This document shows positions 16,375-24,776 of a stretch of 56,613 bases of DNA, piece after piece (position 1 is the stretch's first letter; each line of letters opens with the position of its first letter). The notes beneath the pieces are model-generated. The model worked only from the letters and a program-made list of their open reading frames with translations. It had not been told where the DNA came from and searched no databases. Source of the stretch: Paracoccaceae bacterium (GTDB taxonomy: Bacteria > Pseudomonadota > Alphaproteobacteria > Rhodobacterales > Rhodobacteraceae); the NCBI GenBank assembly GCA_902635985.1, contig CACPPZ010000006.1, forward strand, positions 1 through 56,613, in the 5' to 3' direction. Position numbers and translations under genes: made by a program.

Positions 16375-17268
16375 TAAAAACATATTTTCTATATCAACTT
16401 GCTTAATTTTCTCCCGTTGATCGATTGGTGTTTTTACATGTAGCGCTGATGATGCTTGTGCGTATTGTGCTGCAACACTTATGTGCTCACCTTTACAAAT
16501 AAATGCCGCAAGTGTTCCAACGAAGCTGTCTCCTGCACCATGTGTTGATAGTACGTCCACCTTTATGCCAGGTTTCGAAAAAATCTCTCCATCTCTAGAA
16601 ATACCTGTATAGCCGTCAGCGCCTAAAGTTATAATTACCTCTTTGGGGCCTAAATTTTGTAACTTTTTAAGAGCGTCCGAATCATCAAATGTACCGGCTT
16701 CTTTGCTTAGCAGCATTTTAGCTTCCAATTGATTGACAATTAGCAAGTCTATTCGCTTAAAAAAATCTTTGTTAGGGGTTAGCGCTGGAGCAGCATTAAA
16801 AATAACATATGTAGATTTTGGGACTTTTTTTACAACTTCAAAATTTGCATTAGAGTTTATTTCATTTTGCAAAACAAGGACGGATAAATCATTCGGGATA
16901 GGTATATCCAATAAATCAATTGTTTGGTTTACACCTGATACTACTACTGCTGAGTATATTCCATCAGAACCAATTAATGCAACGCTCATACCGCTAGGTT
17001 CATCCACCATTTTCAGTCGATCTAAATTTATATTCTGATTTGCTAGAGTATCGTAGATTTGTTTGCCAAAGTTGTCTTTTCCAACGCGCCCTGCCATTAA
17101 AACTTGAACACTTATTTTGGCGGCCGCTAACGCCTGATTACCACCTTTGCCTCCAAATCTATATGATACTTTATCACCAAGTAACGTTTCATCCGGTTGT
17201 GGAAGTCTTGATGAGTTAACAATCACATCTAGATGCAGAGATCCTACCACAAGTATTTTGCCGGCCAT
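16363..17268 (-). CDS. PfkB-family carbohydrate kinase (second copy)
   Basis: A 301-residue ribokinase-like kinase, clearly diverged from the one at 5478-6398. It has RFGGKGGNQALAAAK near residue 36 and the C-terminal STHGAGDSFVGTLAAF; the usual Thr before GAGD is replaced by His, which is uncommon but keeps the catalytic Asp. Its ATG follows the stop of the isomerase-like gene with no spacing (TAA then ATG), so the two are coupled in the gntR-isomerase-kinase operon. Its 3' end overlaps the convergent lactonase gene by 12 bp. The substrate is probably the product of the adjacent TIM-barrel isomerase, but this is inferred from position only. Confidence 0.86.
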   Translation of the reverse strand: MAGKILVVGSLHLDVIVNSSRLPQPDETLLGDKVSYRFGGKGGNQALAAAKISVQVLMAGRVGKDNFGKQIYDTLANQNINLDRLKMVDEPSGMSVALIGSDGIYSAVVVSGVNQTIDLLDIPIPNDLSVLVLQNEINSNANFEVVKKVPKSTYVIFNAAPALTPNKDFFKRIDLLIVNQLEAKMLLSKEAGTFDDSDALKKLQNLGPKEVIITLGADGYTGISRDGEIFSKPGIKVDVLSTHGAGDSFVGTLAAFICKGEHISVAAQYAQASSALHVKTPIDQREKIKQVDIENMFLLNQ

Positions 17269-18249
17269 TTAATTTTTATTTCCATATAGTTCTTGAGCGA
17301 TTAACCGTTGGGATATTGTGGCGTCTTGCCTTTCTATTGCACGATTTAATTCAGAGTTTTGGTATAAACTATCGGCTATTTTTTTTAGTCTGTTAACAAT
17401 TAAGATATTTGTATTGGATTCCTCGATTGGATTTAACCCCGAATGATCTGGAAACGTGTCAAAGTAAATAACACCCTCATAATTTAGTTTTTTCAATTGA
17501 ATAAAAAGTTCAACTGTAGCGACTGGATTGATCGTTCCGGCCATTAAACCATCATCCCGCTTTCCATATCCATCATTCAAATGAATTCCAAATATTTTTG
17601 AATAACGATTTGCTAAAAATGCGGAAAAAGCAGGCATTTCACCTGCGTACAATATATGGGCGAAGTCTATAGTGACACCGATATTATCTGCTCCAACCTC
17701 CTTAATTGCAAGTAAAGTTGTAGCCATATTAGGAAGAAGAGCATTAGCTCTAGGTTCATTTGGTTTATATTCTATAGCAACTTTGCAATTCGGATCATGA
17801 GCACAGACCTGATCAAGTGCATATACTGTATTATCCCAAATCGAGGAGTAGTCGGCTTGCATTGGGTAGTCAAACCCATCCTGACCCATCCATAAAGTCA
17901 TAACATCACCGCCCATTCGTTGTAGCGCATCAATTCCTCTTTTGGTTAAGTCTATAGCTTTTTGCCTTATTAATTTGTCTGGATTTGTAAACGCGCCAAG
18001 AGCAAAAGCAGGCTCAGAGTAATAACGCATTGCCAATCCATTTAATTTTAGCCCGTTGTCATTAAGTGCTTTTATAATGTTTTTTTCTTCATTTGATGAA
18101 ATATGGTCTGGGAAATTTAAGTCTGCTGCATCCATCCCGTTAACAAGCCCGGCAGCTTCGATCATTCCCAATATGCCCCGATTGTTTGCCAATGACTTAA
18201 AAGCGTTAAGTCTTGCAGCATATTTGGGATGTGTATTGTGATGTTTCAA
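17269..18249 (-). CDS. TIM-barrel sugar isomerase/epimerase family protein
   Basis: A 326-residue protein of the xylose isomerase-like TIM-barrel superfamily. Likely metal ligands are in AIEYKPNEPR (Glu), TIDFAHILYAGE (Asp/His) and FGIHLNDGYGKRDDG (His/Asp), a pattern like L-rhamnose isomerase and sugar epimerases. The start is TTG at 18249 with GAGG 7 nt upstream, 9 bp after the gntR stop. It is the middle gene of the gntR-isomerase-kinase operon, which suggests aldose-ketose isomerisation followed by phosphorylation by the PfkB kinase. The exact sugar is not determinable; the C-terminal tail from about residue 285 is polar and not conserved in simpler epimerases. Confidence 0.82.
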   Translation of the reverse strand: MKHHNTHPKYAARLNAFKSLANNRGILGMIEAAGLVNGMDAADLNFPDHISSNEEKNIIKALNDNGLKLNGLAMRYYSEPAFALGAFTNPDKLIRQKAIDLTKRGIDALQRMGGDVMTLWMGQDGFDYPMQADYSSIWDNTVYALDQVCAHDPNCKVAIEYKPNEPRANALLPNMATTLLAIKEVGADNIGVTIDFAHILYAGEMPAFSAFLANRYSKIFGIHLNDGYGKRDDGLMAGTINPVATVELFIQLKKLNYEGVIYFDTFPDHSGLNPIEESNTNILIVNRLKKIADSLYQNSELNRAIERQDATISQRLIAQELYGNKN

Positions 18250-18258
18250 TATAGTGCC

Positions 18259-18981
18259 TCAACTGTTTTCAAAAAGATGTGGGTGTTCTTTTTCAAGTGG
18301 CGTCAGAAGTAAGATAAGTTGGTTTAGGTGGATTTTCATTTTTTTTCTAGCAAGTTTAACATCATGTTTTTCCAAAGCTTGTATTACTGCCTGATGTTCT
18401 TGAAATGCTTTTTTTTGCCTACCGTCGATCGGTAACAATAGCTGACGTGCTCTGTCGACTTGGACCCAGCCCGTCTTTGTCACCTTTGCTAGGTTTTTAT
18501 ACCCCGTAAAATCCATAATCATACCATGCATCTCGGCATCCAATTGATAAAAACCTTGGTAATCATCGGTATCAGCTAGGACTTTCTGCAATTTTAAGTT
18601 TCTGTTTAAATCTTTAAGTTGTTGTTCTGAAATTTTCGAGGCAAGGATTTCGATACATGCTAATTCTATAGCTTCCCTTAAGAAGGCACCCTCTCTTATG
18701 TCCTGCAGTGAAAATTTTGAAACAAATGTTCCTGATTGCGGAACGACTTCTACCAAACCCTCATTTTTAAGCTTTGCCAATGCCTCAGAGACAGGTGAGC
18801 GTGATACTCCCAGTACTTTGCAGATATATTGTTTGCGAATTATTTCTCCAGGCAAAAAATTGAGCTCCATTATTGCTTCGCGAACGGCCAGGAATGTTCT
18901 GTCTGTGAGTGATCCTTGAAAATTACCCAAGGTACGTATTTTCGGTTTTGTGGTCATAAATTTAATACTTAAGTCTTGCAT
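18259..18981 (-). CDS. GntR-family transcriptional regulator (FCD type)
   Basis: The 240-residue regulator has an N-terminal winged helix of the GntR class: RTFLAVREAIMELNFLPGE, then the recognition segment LGVSRSPVSEALAKLKNEGLVEV and the wing PQSGTFVSK. A FadR C-terminal (FCD) ligand domain of about 140 residues follows, with LREAIELACIE and DAEMHGMIMD consistent with its metal/ligand pocket. It is the first gene of the gntR-isomerase-kinase operon and diverges from the UxaA-type dehydratase gene; the palindrome at 19002-19019 lies between them, and a near copy sits in the transporter divergon. It probably represses both until a sugar acid or keto-acid binds. A second start at 18957 is possible. 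Confidence 0.9.
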   Translation of the reverse strand: MQDLSIKFMTTKPKIRTLGNFQGSLTDRTFLAVREAIMELNFLPGEIIRKQYICKVLGVSRSPVSEALAKLKNEGLVEVVPQSGTFVSKFSLQDIREGAFLREAIELACIEILASKISEQQLKDLNRNLKLQKVLADTDDYQGFYQLDAEMHGMIMDFTGYKNLAKVTKTGWVQVDRARQLLLPIDGRQKKAFQEHQAVIQALEKHDVKLARKKMKIHLNQLILLLTPLEKEHPHLFENS

Positions 18982-19001
18982 TCATCAAAGGATAGCCGAT
19001 A

Positions 19002-19019
19002 ATACTAACATGTTAGTAT
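19002..19019. promoter_or_regulatory. 18-bp perfect palindrome, likely GntR operator
   Basis: ATACTAACATGTTAGTAT is a perfect 18-bp palindrome between gntR (starting 21 bp to its left) and the dehydratase gene (starting 54 bp to its right). Fifteen of its bases recur at 8020-8034 in the transporter divergon. It is the best candidate for the operator of the adjacent regulator. Confidence 0.72.
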
Positions 19020-19072
19020 AACTATTATCTAACTGGCAACAGCTACCACAGTCACAGCCGAAAGTATCAGAA

Positions 19073-20596
19073 ATGCATCAAGCGCATTCAACAATTGTTT
19101 TAGGTGATAAAGATAATGTCGCAATCGCATTAAGGGCGATTTTAAAAGACGACTCGATAAGTGAATTAGGTTTGAGGGCTAGGACAGATATTCCGAAAGG
19201 ACATAAAGTTGCTAAACGGGCGATACCTGATGGGGAGGCTGTTTTTAAGTACGGTCAAATAATAGGTAGATCAACAACAGATATTTCTGCTGGTGAACAT
19301 GTTCACACGCACAATATCGAATTCACAGACCATAAATCAGGGTATGAATTTTCCACAGAAATTCAAAATAATTCGAATGTCGAGATTAAGCAAGAGTTTT
19401 TAGGCTATCATCGAGACGATGGGACAGTCGGCACTCGTAATTACATTGGGATTTTGACTTCTGTAAACTGTTCCGGAAGTGTAGCTAAATTTGTTGCAGA
19501 GGAAGCTGAAAAAAGTGGACTGCTAAAGCAGTATAAAAATGTGGATGGGGTTGTCCCAATTGTCCATGGTAGCGGGTGTGGGATGGCTAATTCCGGCGAA
19601 GGATATGATCTGCTATTTCGAACACTTTCAGGATACTCAAGGAACCCTAACTTTGCCGCTATTTTACTCATTGGTCTTGGCTGTGAGGTAATGCAGATTG
19701 CCGACTTAGTTGGGAAAAGTAGATTACAGAATGAGAAAAGTTTTCGCTATATGACAATCCAAAATGAGGGTGGAACTTCCAAAACAATTGAGCGGGGCAT
19801 TAGTACTTTAAAAGAATTACTCGAATATGCTGACCAGTCTAACAGAAGGCCGTCATCAGTTTCGAAACTTACAGTTGGTTTGCAATGTGGGGGATCTGAT
19901 GGCTATTCGGGCATTACTGCTAATCCTGCTTTAGGTGTTGCCTCTGATATTATCGTTCGAAATGGTGGTATTTCTATACTGTCGGAAACTCCTGAAATCT
20001 ATGGCGCCGAACATCTTCTAACTCGGAGAGCATTGACTGAAGAGATTGGTAAAAAACTACTAGATAGGATCAGTTGGTGGGAAACCTACACAGCTAGAAA
20101 TGGTGGAGAAATGAATAATAATCCATCACCGGGCAATAAGCGGGGTGGCTTGACTACGATCCTTGAGAAGTCGCTTGGTGCGGTTGCCAAAGGCGGTGTT
20201 TCACCATTGGCGGGTGTTTTTGAATATGGCGAAAAAATTAATACGCATGGATTTGTATACATGGACAGCCCCGGATATGATCCATGTTCAGTCACGGGGC
20301 AAATAGCGTCAGGGGCAAATATAATTGTTTTTACGACGGGGCGAGGGTCAGTTTCAGGCTATAAACCGACCCCATGTATAAAGTTATCAACCAATACAAG
20401 TATGTATCTTAGAATGTCAGGTGATATAGATTTAGATTGTGGAGACATAATCGAAGATGGTGTTACACTTGAAGAAAAGGGCAAGCAAATATTTGAGCAA
20501 ATAGTTAGGGTCGCATCAGGTCAGAAAACAAAGAGTGAAGAACTTGGGTTTGGCGGTTTGGAATTTGTACCCTGGCAAATTGGTGCAGTTATGTGA
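19073..20596 (+). CDS. UxaA-family sugar acid dehydratase
   Basis: A 507-residue dehydratase of the altronate/galactarate dehydratase family. The N-terminal SAF domain (about 1-95) contains HKVAKRAIPDGEAVFKYGQ and HVHTHN; the large C-terminal UxaA domain begins FLGYHRDDGTVGTRNYIG, with HGSGCGMA, LLIGLGCE, LQCGGSDGYSGITANPA and a late DSPGYDPCSVTGQIA. These Cys and His residues fit the family's metal site. It removes water from an aldonate to give a 2-keto-3-deoxy acid. C. jejuni uses a UxaA-type enzyme in fucose catabolism, and the adjacent SDR and lactonase suggest L-fuconate here. It is first in a plus-strand operon with SDR and aldo/keto reductase. Altronate or galactonate remain alternatives. 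Confidence 0.88.
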   Translation: MHQAHSTIVLGDKDNVAIALRAILKDDSISELGLRARTDIPKGHKVAKRAIPDGEAVFKYGQIIGRSTTDISAGEHVHTHNIEFTDHKSGYEFSTEIQNNSNVEIKQEFLGYHRDDGTVGTRNYIGILTSVNCSGSVAKFVAEEAEKSGLLKQYKNVDGVVPIVHGSGCGMANSGEGYDLLFRTLSGYSRNPNFAAILLIGLGCEVMQIADLVGKSRLQNEKSFRYMTIQNEGGTSKTIERGISTLKELLEYADQSNRRPSSVSKLTVGLQCGGSDGYSGITANPALGVASDIIVRNGGISILSETPEIYGAEHLLTRRALTEEIGKKLLDRISWWETYTARNGGEMNNNPSPGNKRGGLTTILEKSLGAVAKGGVSPLAGVFEYGEKINTHGFVYMDSPGYDPCSVTGQIASGANIIVFTTGRGSVSGYKPTPCIKLSTNTSMYLRMSGDIDLDCGDIIEDGVTLEEKGKQIFEQIVRVASGQKTKSEELGFGGLEFVPWQIGAVM

Positions 20597-20620
20597 TGTT
20601 TTATAATTTGGGAGCAGTTT

Positions 20621-21367
20621 ATGAGGCTTAAGGGAAAGACGGCTGTGGTTACTGCGGCCGGAGCTGGTATTGGGAGAGCAACTGCAGTTGCTTTTGCAGA
20701 ACAGGGGGCTCACGTCATAGCAACTGATATAAATGATAATTCGTTTGAAGAATTACAGGGTCTTGGAATGCAAACTTTACAGTTGGATGTTTTAGATGGG
20801 AAATCTTTAAATAGCGTTGCAGAAAGATATAAGGAAGTTGATATTTTGTTTAACTGTGCTGGCTATGTTCATCATGGGTCCATACTAGATTGTGATGACG
20901 CGTCTTATGATTTCTCGATGAATTTAAACGTAAAAGGGAATTATAAAGTAACAAAGGCATTTTTACCAAATATGCTAAAACGTAAAAATTCCAGCATAAT
21001 ATTTGTTGCTTCGGCCGTTTCTTCGCTAATCGCTGCGCCAAATCGGTTTATTTATGGCGCATCCAAAGCAGCAGTTATTGGAATGATGAAATCAATAGCA
21101 GCAGATTTTATAACCAAGGGCGTGAGAGCTAATGCAATATGTCCAGGCACAGTAGAGTCTCCAAGTTGGCATCAAAGAGTAAGATCTCTAGCTGCAAATG
21201 AAAAAGAGATAGAAAGTGTGCGAAAAGCTTTTGTTGATCGGCAGCCAATGGGTAGAATTGGTCAGCCAAATGAAATTGCAGAGTTAGCTGTTTACCTCGC
21301 ATCAGATGAAAGTTCTTTTGTAACTGGGCAAGCAATTTCGATTGATGGGGGTTGGACTAATACATGA
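20621..21367 (+). CDS. SDR oxidoreductase, likely 2-keto-3-deoxy-L-fuconate dehydrogenase
   Basis: A 248-residue classical short-chain dehydrogenase. It has the NAD motif TAAGAGIG (about 11-18), an acidic cofactor residue in ATDIND that favours NAD over NADP, the NCAG structural motif, a catalytic Ser (VASAVSS) and Y/K in YGASK. The segment ANAICPGTVESPSWHQRV is characteristic of the BDH2/2-keto-3-deoxy-L-fuconate dehydrogenase branch. GGGAG lies 6 nt before the ATG. It sits 24 bp after the dehydratase gene, whose product would be its substrate; oxidation gives 2,4-diketo-3-deoxy-L-fuconate for the FAH hydrolase encoded at 22406-23251. The substrate is inferred from subfamily and context. Confidence 0.87.
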   Translation: MRLKGKTAVVTAAGAGIGRATAVAFAEQGAHVIATDINDNSFEELQGLGMQTLQLDVLDGKSLNSVAERYKEVDILFNCAGYVHHGSILDCDDASYDFSMNLNVKGNYKVTKAFLPNMLKRKNSSIIFVASAVSSLIAAPNRFIYGASKAAVIGMMKSIAADFITKGVRANAICPGTVESPSWHQRVRSLAANEKEIESVRKAFVDRQPMGRIGQPNEIAELAVYLASDESSFVTGQAISIDGGWTNT

Positions 21368-21391
21368 CTTTATGGGAATTTTAAGAGTGTA

Positions 21392-22396
21392 ATGATAAAA
21401 AATATTCCCAAAAGAAAGATTGGTCAGACCAGCATTCAAGTAAGCGAGTTGGGGCTTGGTTGTGCCCCACTTGGTGGCAACTTGGCCGACTTAAGTCGCC
21501 AAGAAGCAGCCGCACTCATTAGGACGGCTATGGAAAATGGTATAGAATATTTTGATACTGCTCCTTGGTATGGTTTTGGCAGATCAGAGCGTGTTGTTGG
21601 CGACTGTATAAGGAGCTTTAATTATATTTTATCTGATAAAGTTGGACGGTTACTTGCGCCCGGTGCTGTAAGTGATCCCGCAATTTATGGGATGGTTGAT
21701 CCACTCCCGTTCAATGTAAAATATGACTATAGTTATGACGGAATTATCAGGGCTTATGAGGATAACCTTCAAAGGCTTGGGCTTGACAGAATTGATGTTC
21801 TACTGGTTCACGATATTGGCACTTTCCAACATGGCGAAAATAATGAAAGCTATCTGCGCGATTTGGCTCAAACAGGATATAGGGCTTTAATTGAGCTGAA
21901 AGATGCGGGTCTTGTTTCTGCTATTGGGCTAGGAGTAAATGAGAATAAGATTTGTTTAGATGTTATGGACATTGGTCTTTGGGATGTATTTTTATTAGCT
22001 GGTAGGTATACATTATTGGAACAAACTGCTTTGGCTGAACTATTTCCAATGTGTGCCAAGCAAGGAACGAGTATAATTTGTGGTGGGCCGTTCAACTCTG
22101 GAATTTTGGTTGGTAGAGAAACCTGGAATTACTCAAAGGCGCCAAAAAAAGTAATTGAAAAAGCAAGGCAACTAAACAAACTTGCTCAAGAACATTCAAT
22201 CCCACTTGGCGCAGCTGCAATCCAATTCCCTTTGGCAAATAGTATAATATCGTCAGTAATTCCTGGCCCGAGGACAAAACTTGAATTACTACAGATTTTG
22301 GACTGGTATCAAACAAAAATTCCTAATGAGTTTTGGTCTGCCGTAAAAAATAGTGGGTTACTCCACGAACAAGCCCCAGTCCCAAATCTGGTTTGA
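21392..22396 (+). CDS. aldo/keto reductase, likely L-fucose (D-threo-aldose) 1-dehydrogenase
   Basis: A 334-residue aldo/keto reductase. The AKR tetrad is readable: Asp and Tyr in YFDTAPWYGFGRSE, Lys in LSDKVGRLL, His in VLLVHDIG. The long insert after the Lys (PGAVSDPAIYGMVDPLP) and the C-terminal pattern VIPGPRT fit the D-threo-aldose 1-dehydrogenase/pyridoxal 4-dehydrogenase subgroup, which oxidises L-fucose, L-galactose or D-arabinose to a lactone using NAD(P). It is third in the dehydratase-SDR operon and converges on the FAH gene with 9 bp between stops. It would supply the lactone for the lactonase at 15535-16374. Pyridoxal is an alternative substrate, but no B6 genes are nearby. Confidence 0.87.
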   Translation: MIKNIPKRKIGQTSIQVSELGLGCAPLGGNLADLSRQEAAALIRTAMENGIEYFDTAPWYGFGRSERVVGDCIRSFNYILSDKVGRLLAPGAVSDPAIYGMVDPLPFNVKYDYSYDGIIRAYEDNLQRLGLDRIDVLLVHDIGTFQHGENNESYLRDLAQTGYRALIELKDAGLVSAIGLGVNENKICLDVMDIGLWDVFLLAGRYTLLEQTALAELFPMCAKQGTSIICGGPFNSGILVGRETWNYSKAPKKVIEKARQLNKLAQEHSIPLGAAAIQFPLANSIISSVIPGPRTKLELLQILDWYQTKIPNEFWSAVKNSGLLHEQAPVPNLV

Positions 22397-22405
22397 AATT
22401 TAGTA

Positions 22406-23251
22406 TTATTCGAATTTAACTTTTTGAGTTTGTTGGCCAAGCCCTTCTACGTGAAGTGTTATTACATCTTCATCTTGTAAAAAAATAGGGTTTGGTTTCA
22501 TACCCATACCAACACCTGGCGGTGTTCCAGTTGAGATAATATCACCGGGGTGAAGTGTGAAAAGTTGAGAAAGGTGGGAGACAATTTGTTTTACATTAAA
22601 AATCATTGTTTTTGTATTGCCGGTTTGCATCCGTTGTCCGTTAACATCTAGCCACATATCTAAATTTTGGGGATCGCTAATTTCGTCTTTCGTAACCACC
22701 CATGGACCAATGGGGCCGAATGTATCGCATGATTTTCCTTTGGTCCATTGTCCTGAAAGTTTGCTTTGAAATTTACGTTCTGTAACGTCATTGACCAAAC
22801 AGTAACCTGCAACATAGTCTAAAGCATTATTCTCATCTACGTATTTAGCGGCTTTTCCAATTACAACGCCCAATTCAACTTCCCAATCAGTATATTTTGA
22901 ACCTCTAGGCGGTATTATATCATCGTTTGGACCATTAATTGCGGAATTAGCCTTCATAAATAAGATAGGGTGTTCTGGAATGTCTGCACCCGTTTCTTCT
23001 GCATGATCAGCGTAGTTCAGGCCAATACACATCAATTTTCCTACTTTGCCAACACAAGGTCCCAGCCTCGTATCAGGGCTAACAAGTGGTAGCGTTGTTG
23101 GATCAAGGTTCTTCAATTCAGAAAGTTTTCCATCCTCCAATATTTTGCCCGTAATATCAGCGACTACTGAAGACAAATCCCTGATCTCACCGTTATTATC
23201 CATAAGGCCAGGTTTTTCATAGCCTGTTTCGCCGTATCTCAAAAGTTTCAT
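22406..23251 (-). CDS. FAH-family hydrolase, likely 2,4-diketo-3-deoxy-L-fuconate hydrolase
   Basis: A 281-residue fumarylacetoacetate hydrolase-family enzyme. The N-terminal cap (1-65) leads into the catalytic core with CIGLNYADHAEE, the metal Glu/Glu/Asp set including DWEVELGVVIG, and the subfamily stretch GQWTKGKSCDTFGPIGPW, then STGTPPGVGMG. This stretch is shared by enzymes annotated as ureidoglycolate lyase and by 2,4-diketo-3-deoxy-L-fuconate hydrolase, which cleaves to pyruvate and L-lactate. GAGG lies 5 nt before the ATG. It ends the long leftward operon, 117 bp after the aldo/keto reductase gene, and converges with the sugar operon. It completes the non-phosphorylating route. Confidence 0.86.
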   Translation of the reverse strand: MKLLRYGETGYEKPGLMDNNGEIRDLSSVVADITGKILEDGKLSELKNLDPTTLPLVSPDTRLGPCVGKVGKLMCIGLNYADHAEETGADIPEHPILFMKANSAINGPNDDIIPPRGSKYTDWEVELGVVIGKAAKYVDENNALDYVAGYCLVNDVTERKFQSKLSGQWTKGKSCDTFGPIGPWVVTKDEISDPQNLDMWLDVNGQRMQTGNTKTMIFNVKQIVSHLSQLFTLHPGDIISTGTPPGVGMGMKPNPIFLQDEDVITLHVEGLGQQTQKVKFE

Positions 23252-23368
23252 ATCATCCTCAAAAGTTAAGCAGCAATTTGGTCACAGCCTTATACATTAA
23301 ACATAAAATACAAAAGGATATATTTACGATTTTCGATTTTTGTTGAGAATTTATCGCTGAATATTGCG

Positions 23369-24331
23369 CTAGCCAGGTTTGTATTGGCGAGCGGCCTCCA
23401 CATCATGTGTGGTATAAGGTAGTTGATTAATTTCTTCCCATGCCTCATTAGGAATGATACATTTTGATAACTTAATCGTCTCGCTAACCCTTTTGGGTTT
23501 TGTAACTCCAACAAGAGTAGAGCTAATCCTTTTGTCATTCAGTGAAAACTGTAGGGCCGCTGCTGGCAACGGCACACTGTATTTGCCGCAAATTTTTTCT
23601 AATTCTTTTACAGGTTCAAGTTCGTGATCAGTGGCTTCTGAATATGCGATTAGTCGGCTTTTCTCAGTTCCCTTTGCCAAAACACCACTCGCATAGGGTG
23701 CTGCATTGATGATGCTAATGTTATTTGAGTAAGCATAGCTGTACAGGTTATCAGCATTTCGATTTAGAAGGGTGAAACGGTTGTGATTAATAATCGCATC
23801 AAAGGGCCATTCTTTTATTATTTCAAGCATCAACTCCGTCTTGCCCATTGCTAACCCAACCGTTTCGGCCAAGCCTTCTTCTTTCATCTTGAATAGCTCA
23901 GCTAAAGAGCCATTTGGGCTAGTAATTTCAGTAATATCTTTGCAGTGTTCTGGATCGTGAAGGTGTAACAAACCGATCCTATCTACTTTTAATGCTTCGA
24001 GGCTCTCTTCAATGGATCTGCGTGCTCTTGCTGCATCAAATTTTTGTGTCTTCATGTTACGATCTAATTTTGTCGAGATTACGAAGTCATCTGGCAAACC
24101 TCCCCGCTCTTGAATTACCTGTCCTATTCTTTTTTCAGCATTTCCGAAACCATAGTTTCTAGAGGTGTCAATTAAGTTGCACTCACTGTCAAAAATAGCA
24201 TTTATAGTTTCTCGCGCTCGTGCCTCATTTACGCTATATCCATAGGTATCTGGCATATCGCCCAAAGCAGAGGTTCCAAAAGATAGCTTAGAAATCTGTA
24301 TATTCGAATTCTTTATCCTACTTTTTTTCAT
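23369..24331 (-). CDS. aldo/keto reductase (second)
   Basis: A 320-residue aldo/keto reductase, distinct from that at 21392. The catalytic residues are in LIDTSRNYGFGNAEKRIG (Asp, Tyr), VISTKLDR (Lys) and LLHLHDPE (His). The start is ATG 24331, with GAGGG 8 nt upstream, rather than a codon 21 bp earlier. It resembles the D-threo-aldose 1-dehydrogenase group more than the general stress AKRs, so it may oxidise or reduce a sugar anomeric carbon. It lies between the cupin gene (56 bp upstream) and the FAH gene. Two such reductases in one region may serve two sugars or two cofactors. The substrate is not identifiable. Confidence 0.85.
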   Translation of the reverse strand: MKKSRIKNSNIQISKLSFGTSALGDMPDTYGYSVNEARARETINAIFDSECNLIDTSRNYGFGNAEKRIGQVIQERGGLPDDFVISTKLDRNMKTQKFDAARARRSIEESLEALKVDRIGLLHLHDPEHCKDITEITSPNGSLAELFKMKEEGLAETVGLAMGKTELMLEIIKEWPFDAIINHNRFTLLNRNADNLYSYAYSNNISIINAAPYASGVLAKGTEKSRLIAYSEATDHELEPVKELEKICGKYSVPLPAAALQFSLNDKRISSTLVGVTKPKRVSETIKLSKCIIPNEAWEEINQLPYTTHDVEAARQYKPG

Positions 24332-24387
24332 GTAATTTCCCTCAAAAATCATTAAATCGCTACAGATTAAATTTAACTAATTTAATT

Positions 24388-24750
24388 TTAATCCTCTAAA
24401 TTTTCATAGCATTCTGGCAAAAAACGGGGTGTGCATAAGCAGAAGAATTCAAGATCCTCATCACCAATATTTGAAATCTTTTGAGACGCGCTGGCTGGAA
24501 TTACAATTGCATCACCTAGCTGTAACTCTGACTTTTCGCCGTTTATTTCCAAAACTCCGCCACCTCTTTTAATAATATATGTTTCTTCGGTACCATGAAG
24601 TCGATGCAGTTGTGTTGTCACTCCTGGCGGAACACGAGCGACTGCAAGTGAGCTGTTAGGATGCGAAGGGTCATTTAAAATTTCTTGGATAAAACAACGT
24701 TCTGGTGTCCAAAACTCCGAAATGTTTTTGCTAAAAATTTTTTCTGGCAT
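24388..24750 (-). CDS. small single-domain cupin protein
   Basis: A 120-residue cupin. The first cupin motif is partly kept in TQLHRLHGTEETYIIKRGGG, with His, His and Glu able to bind a metal, and the second motif includes GDAIVIPASASQKISN, where the usual His is replaced. The start is ATG 24750, with GGAG 6 nt upstream. It sits between an SDR gene (26 bp) and an aldo/keto reductase gene (56 bp) in the leftward operon. Small cupins in sugar clusters act as isomerases, epimerases or sensors; no specific role can be assigned. The partial loss of metal ligands in motif 2 suggests a weak or non-catalytic site. Confidence 0.75.
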   Translation of the reverse strand: MPEKIFSKNISEFWTPERCFIQEILNDPSHPNSSLAVARVPPGVTTQLHRLHGTEETYIIKRGGGVLEINGEKSELQLGDAIVIPASASQKISNIGDEDLEFFCLCTPRFLPECYENLED

Positions 24751-24776
24751 AATGAACTCCACTTATTGATTTTTAA

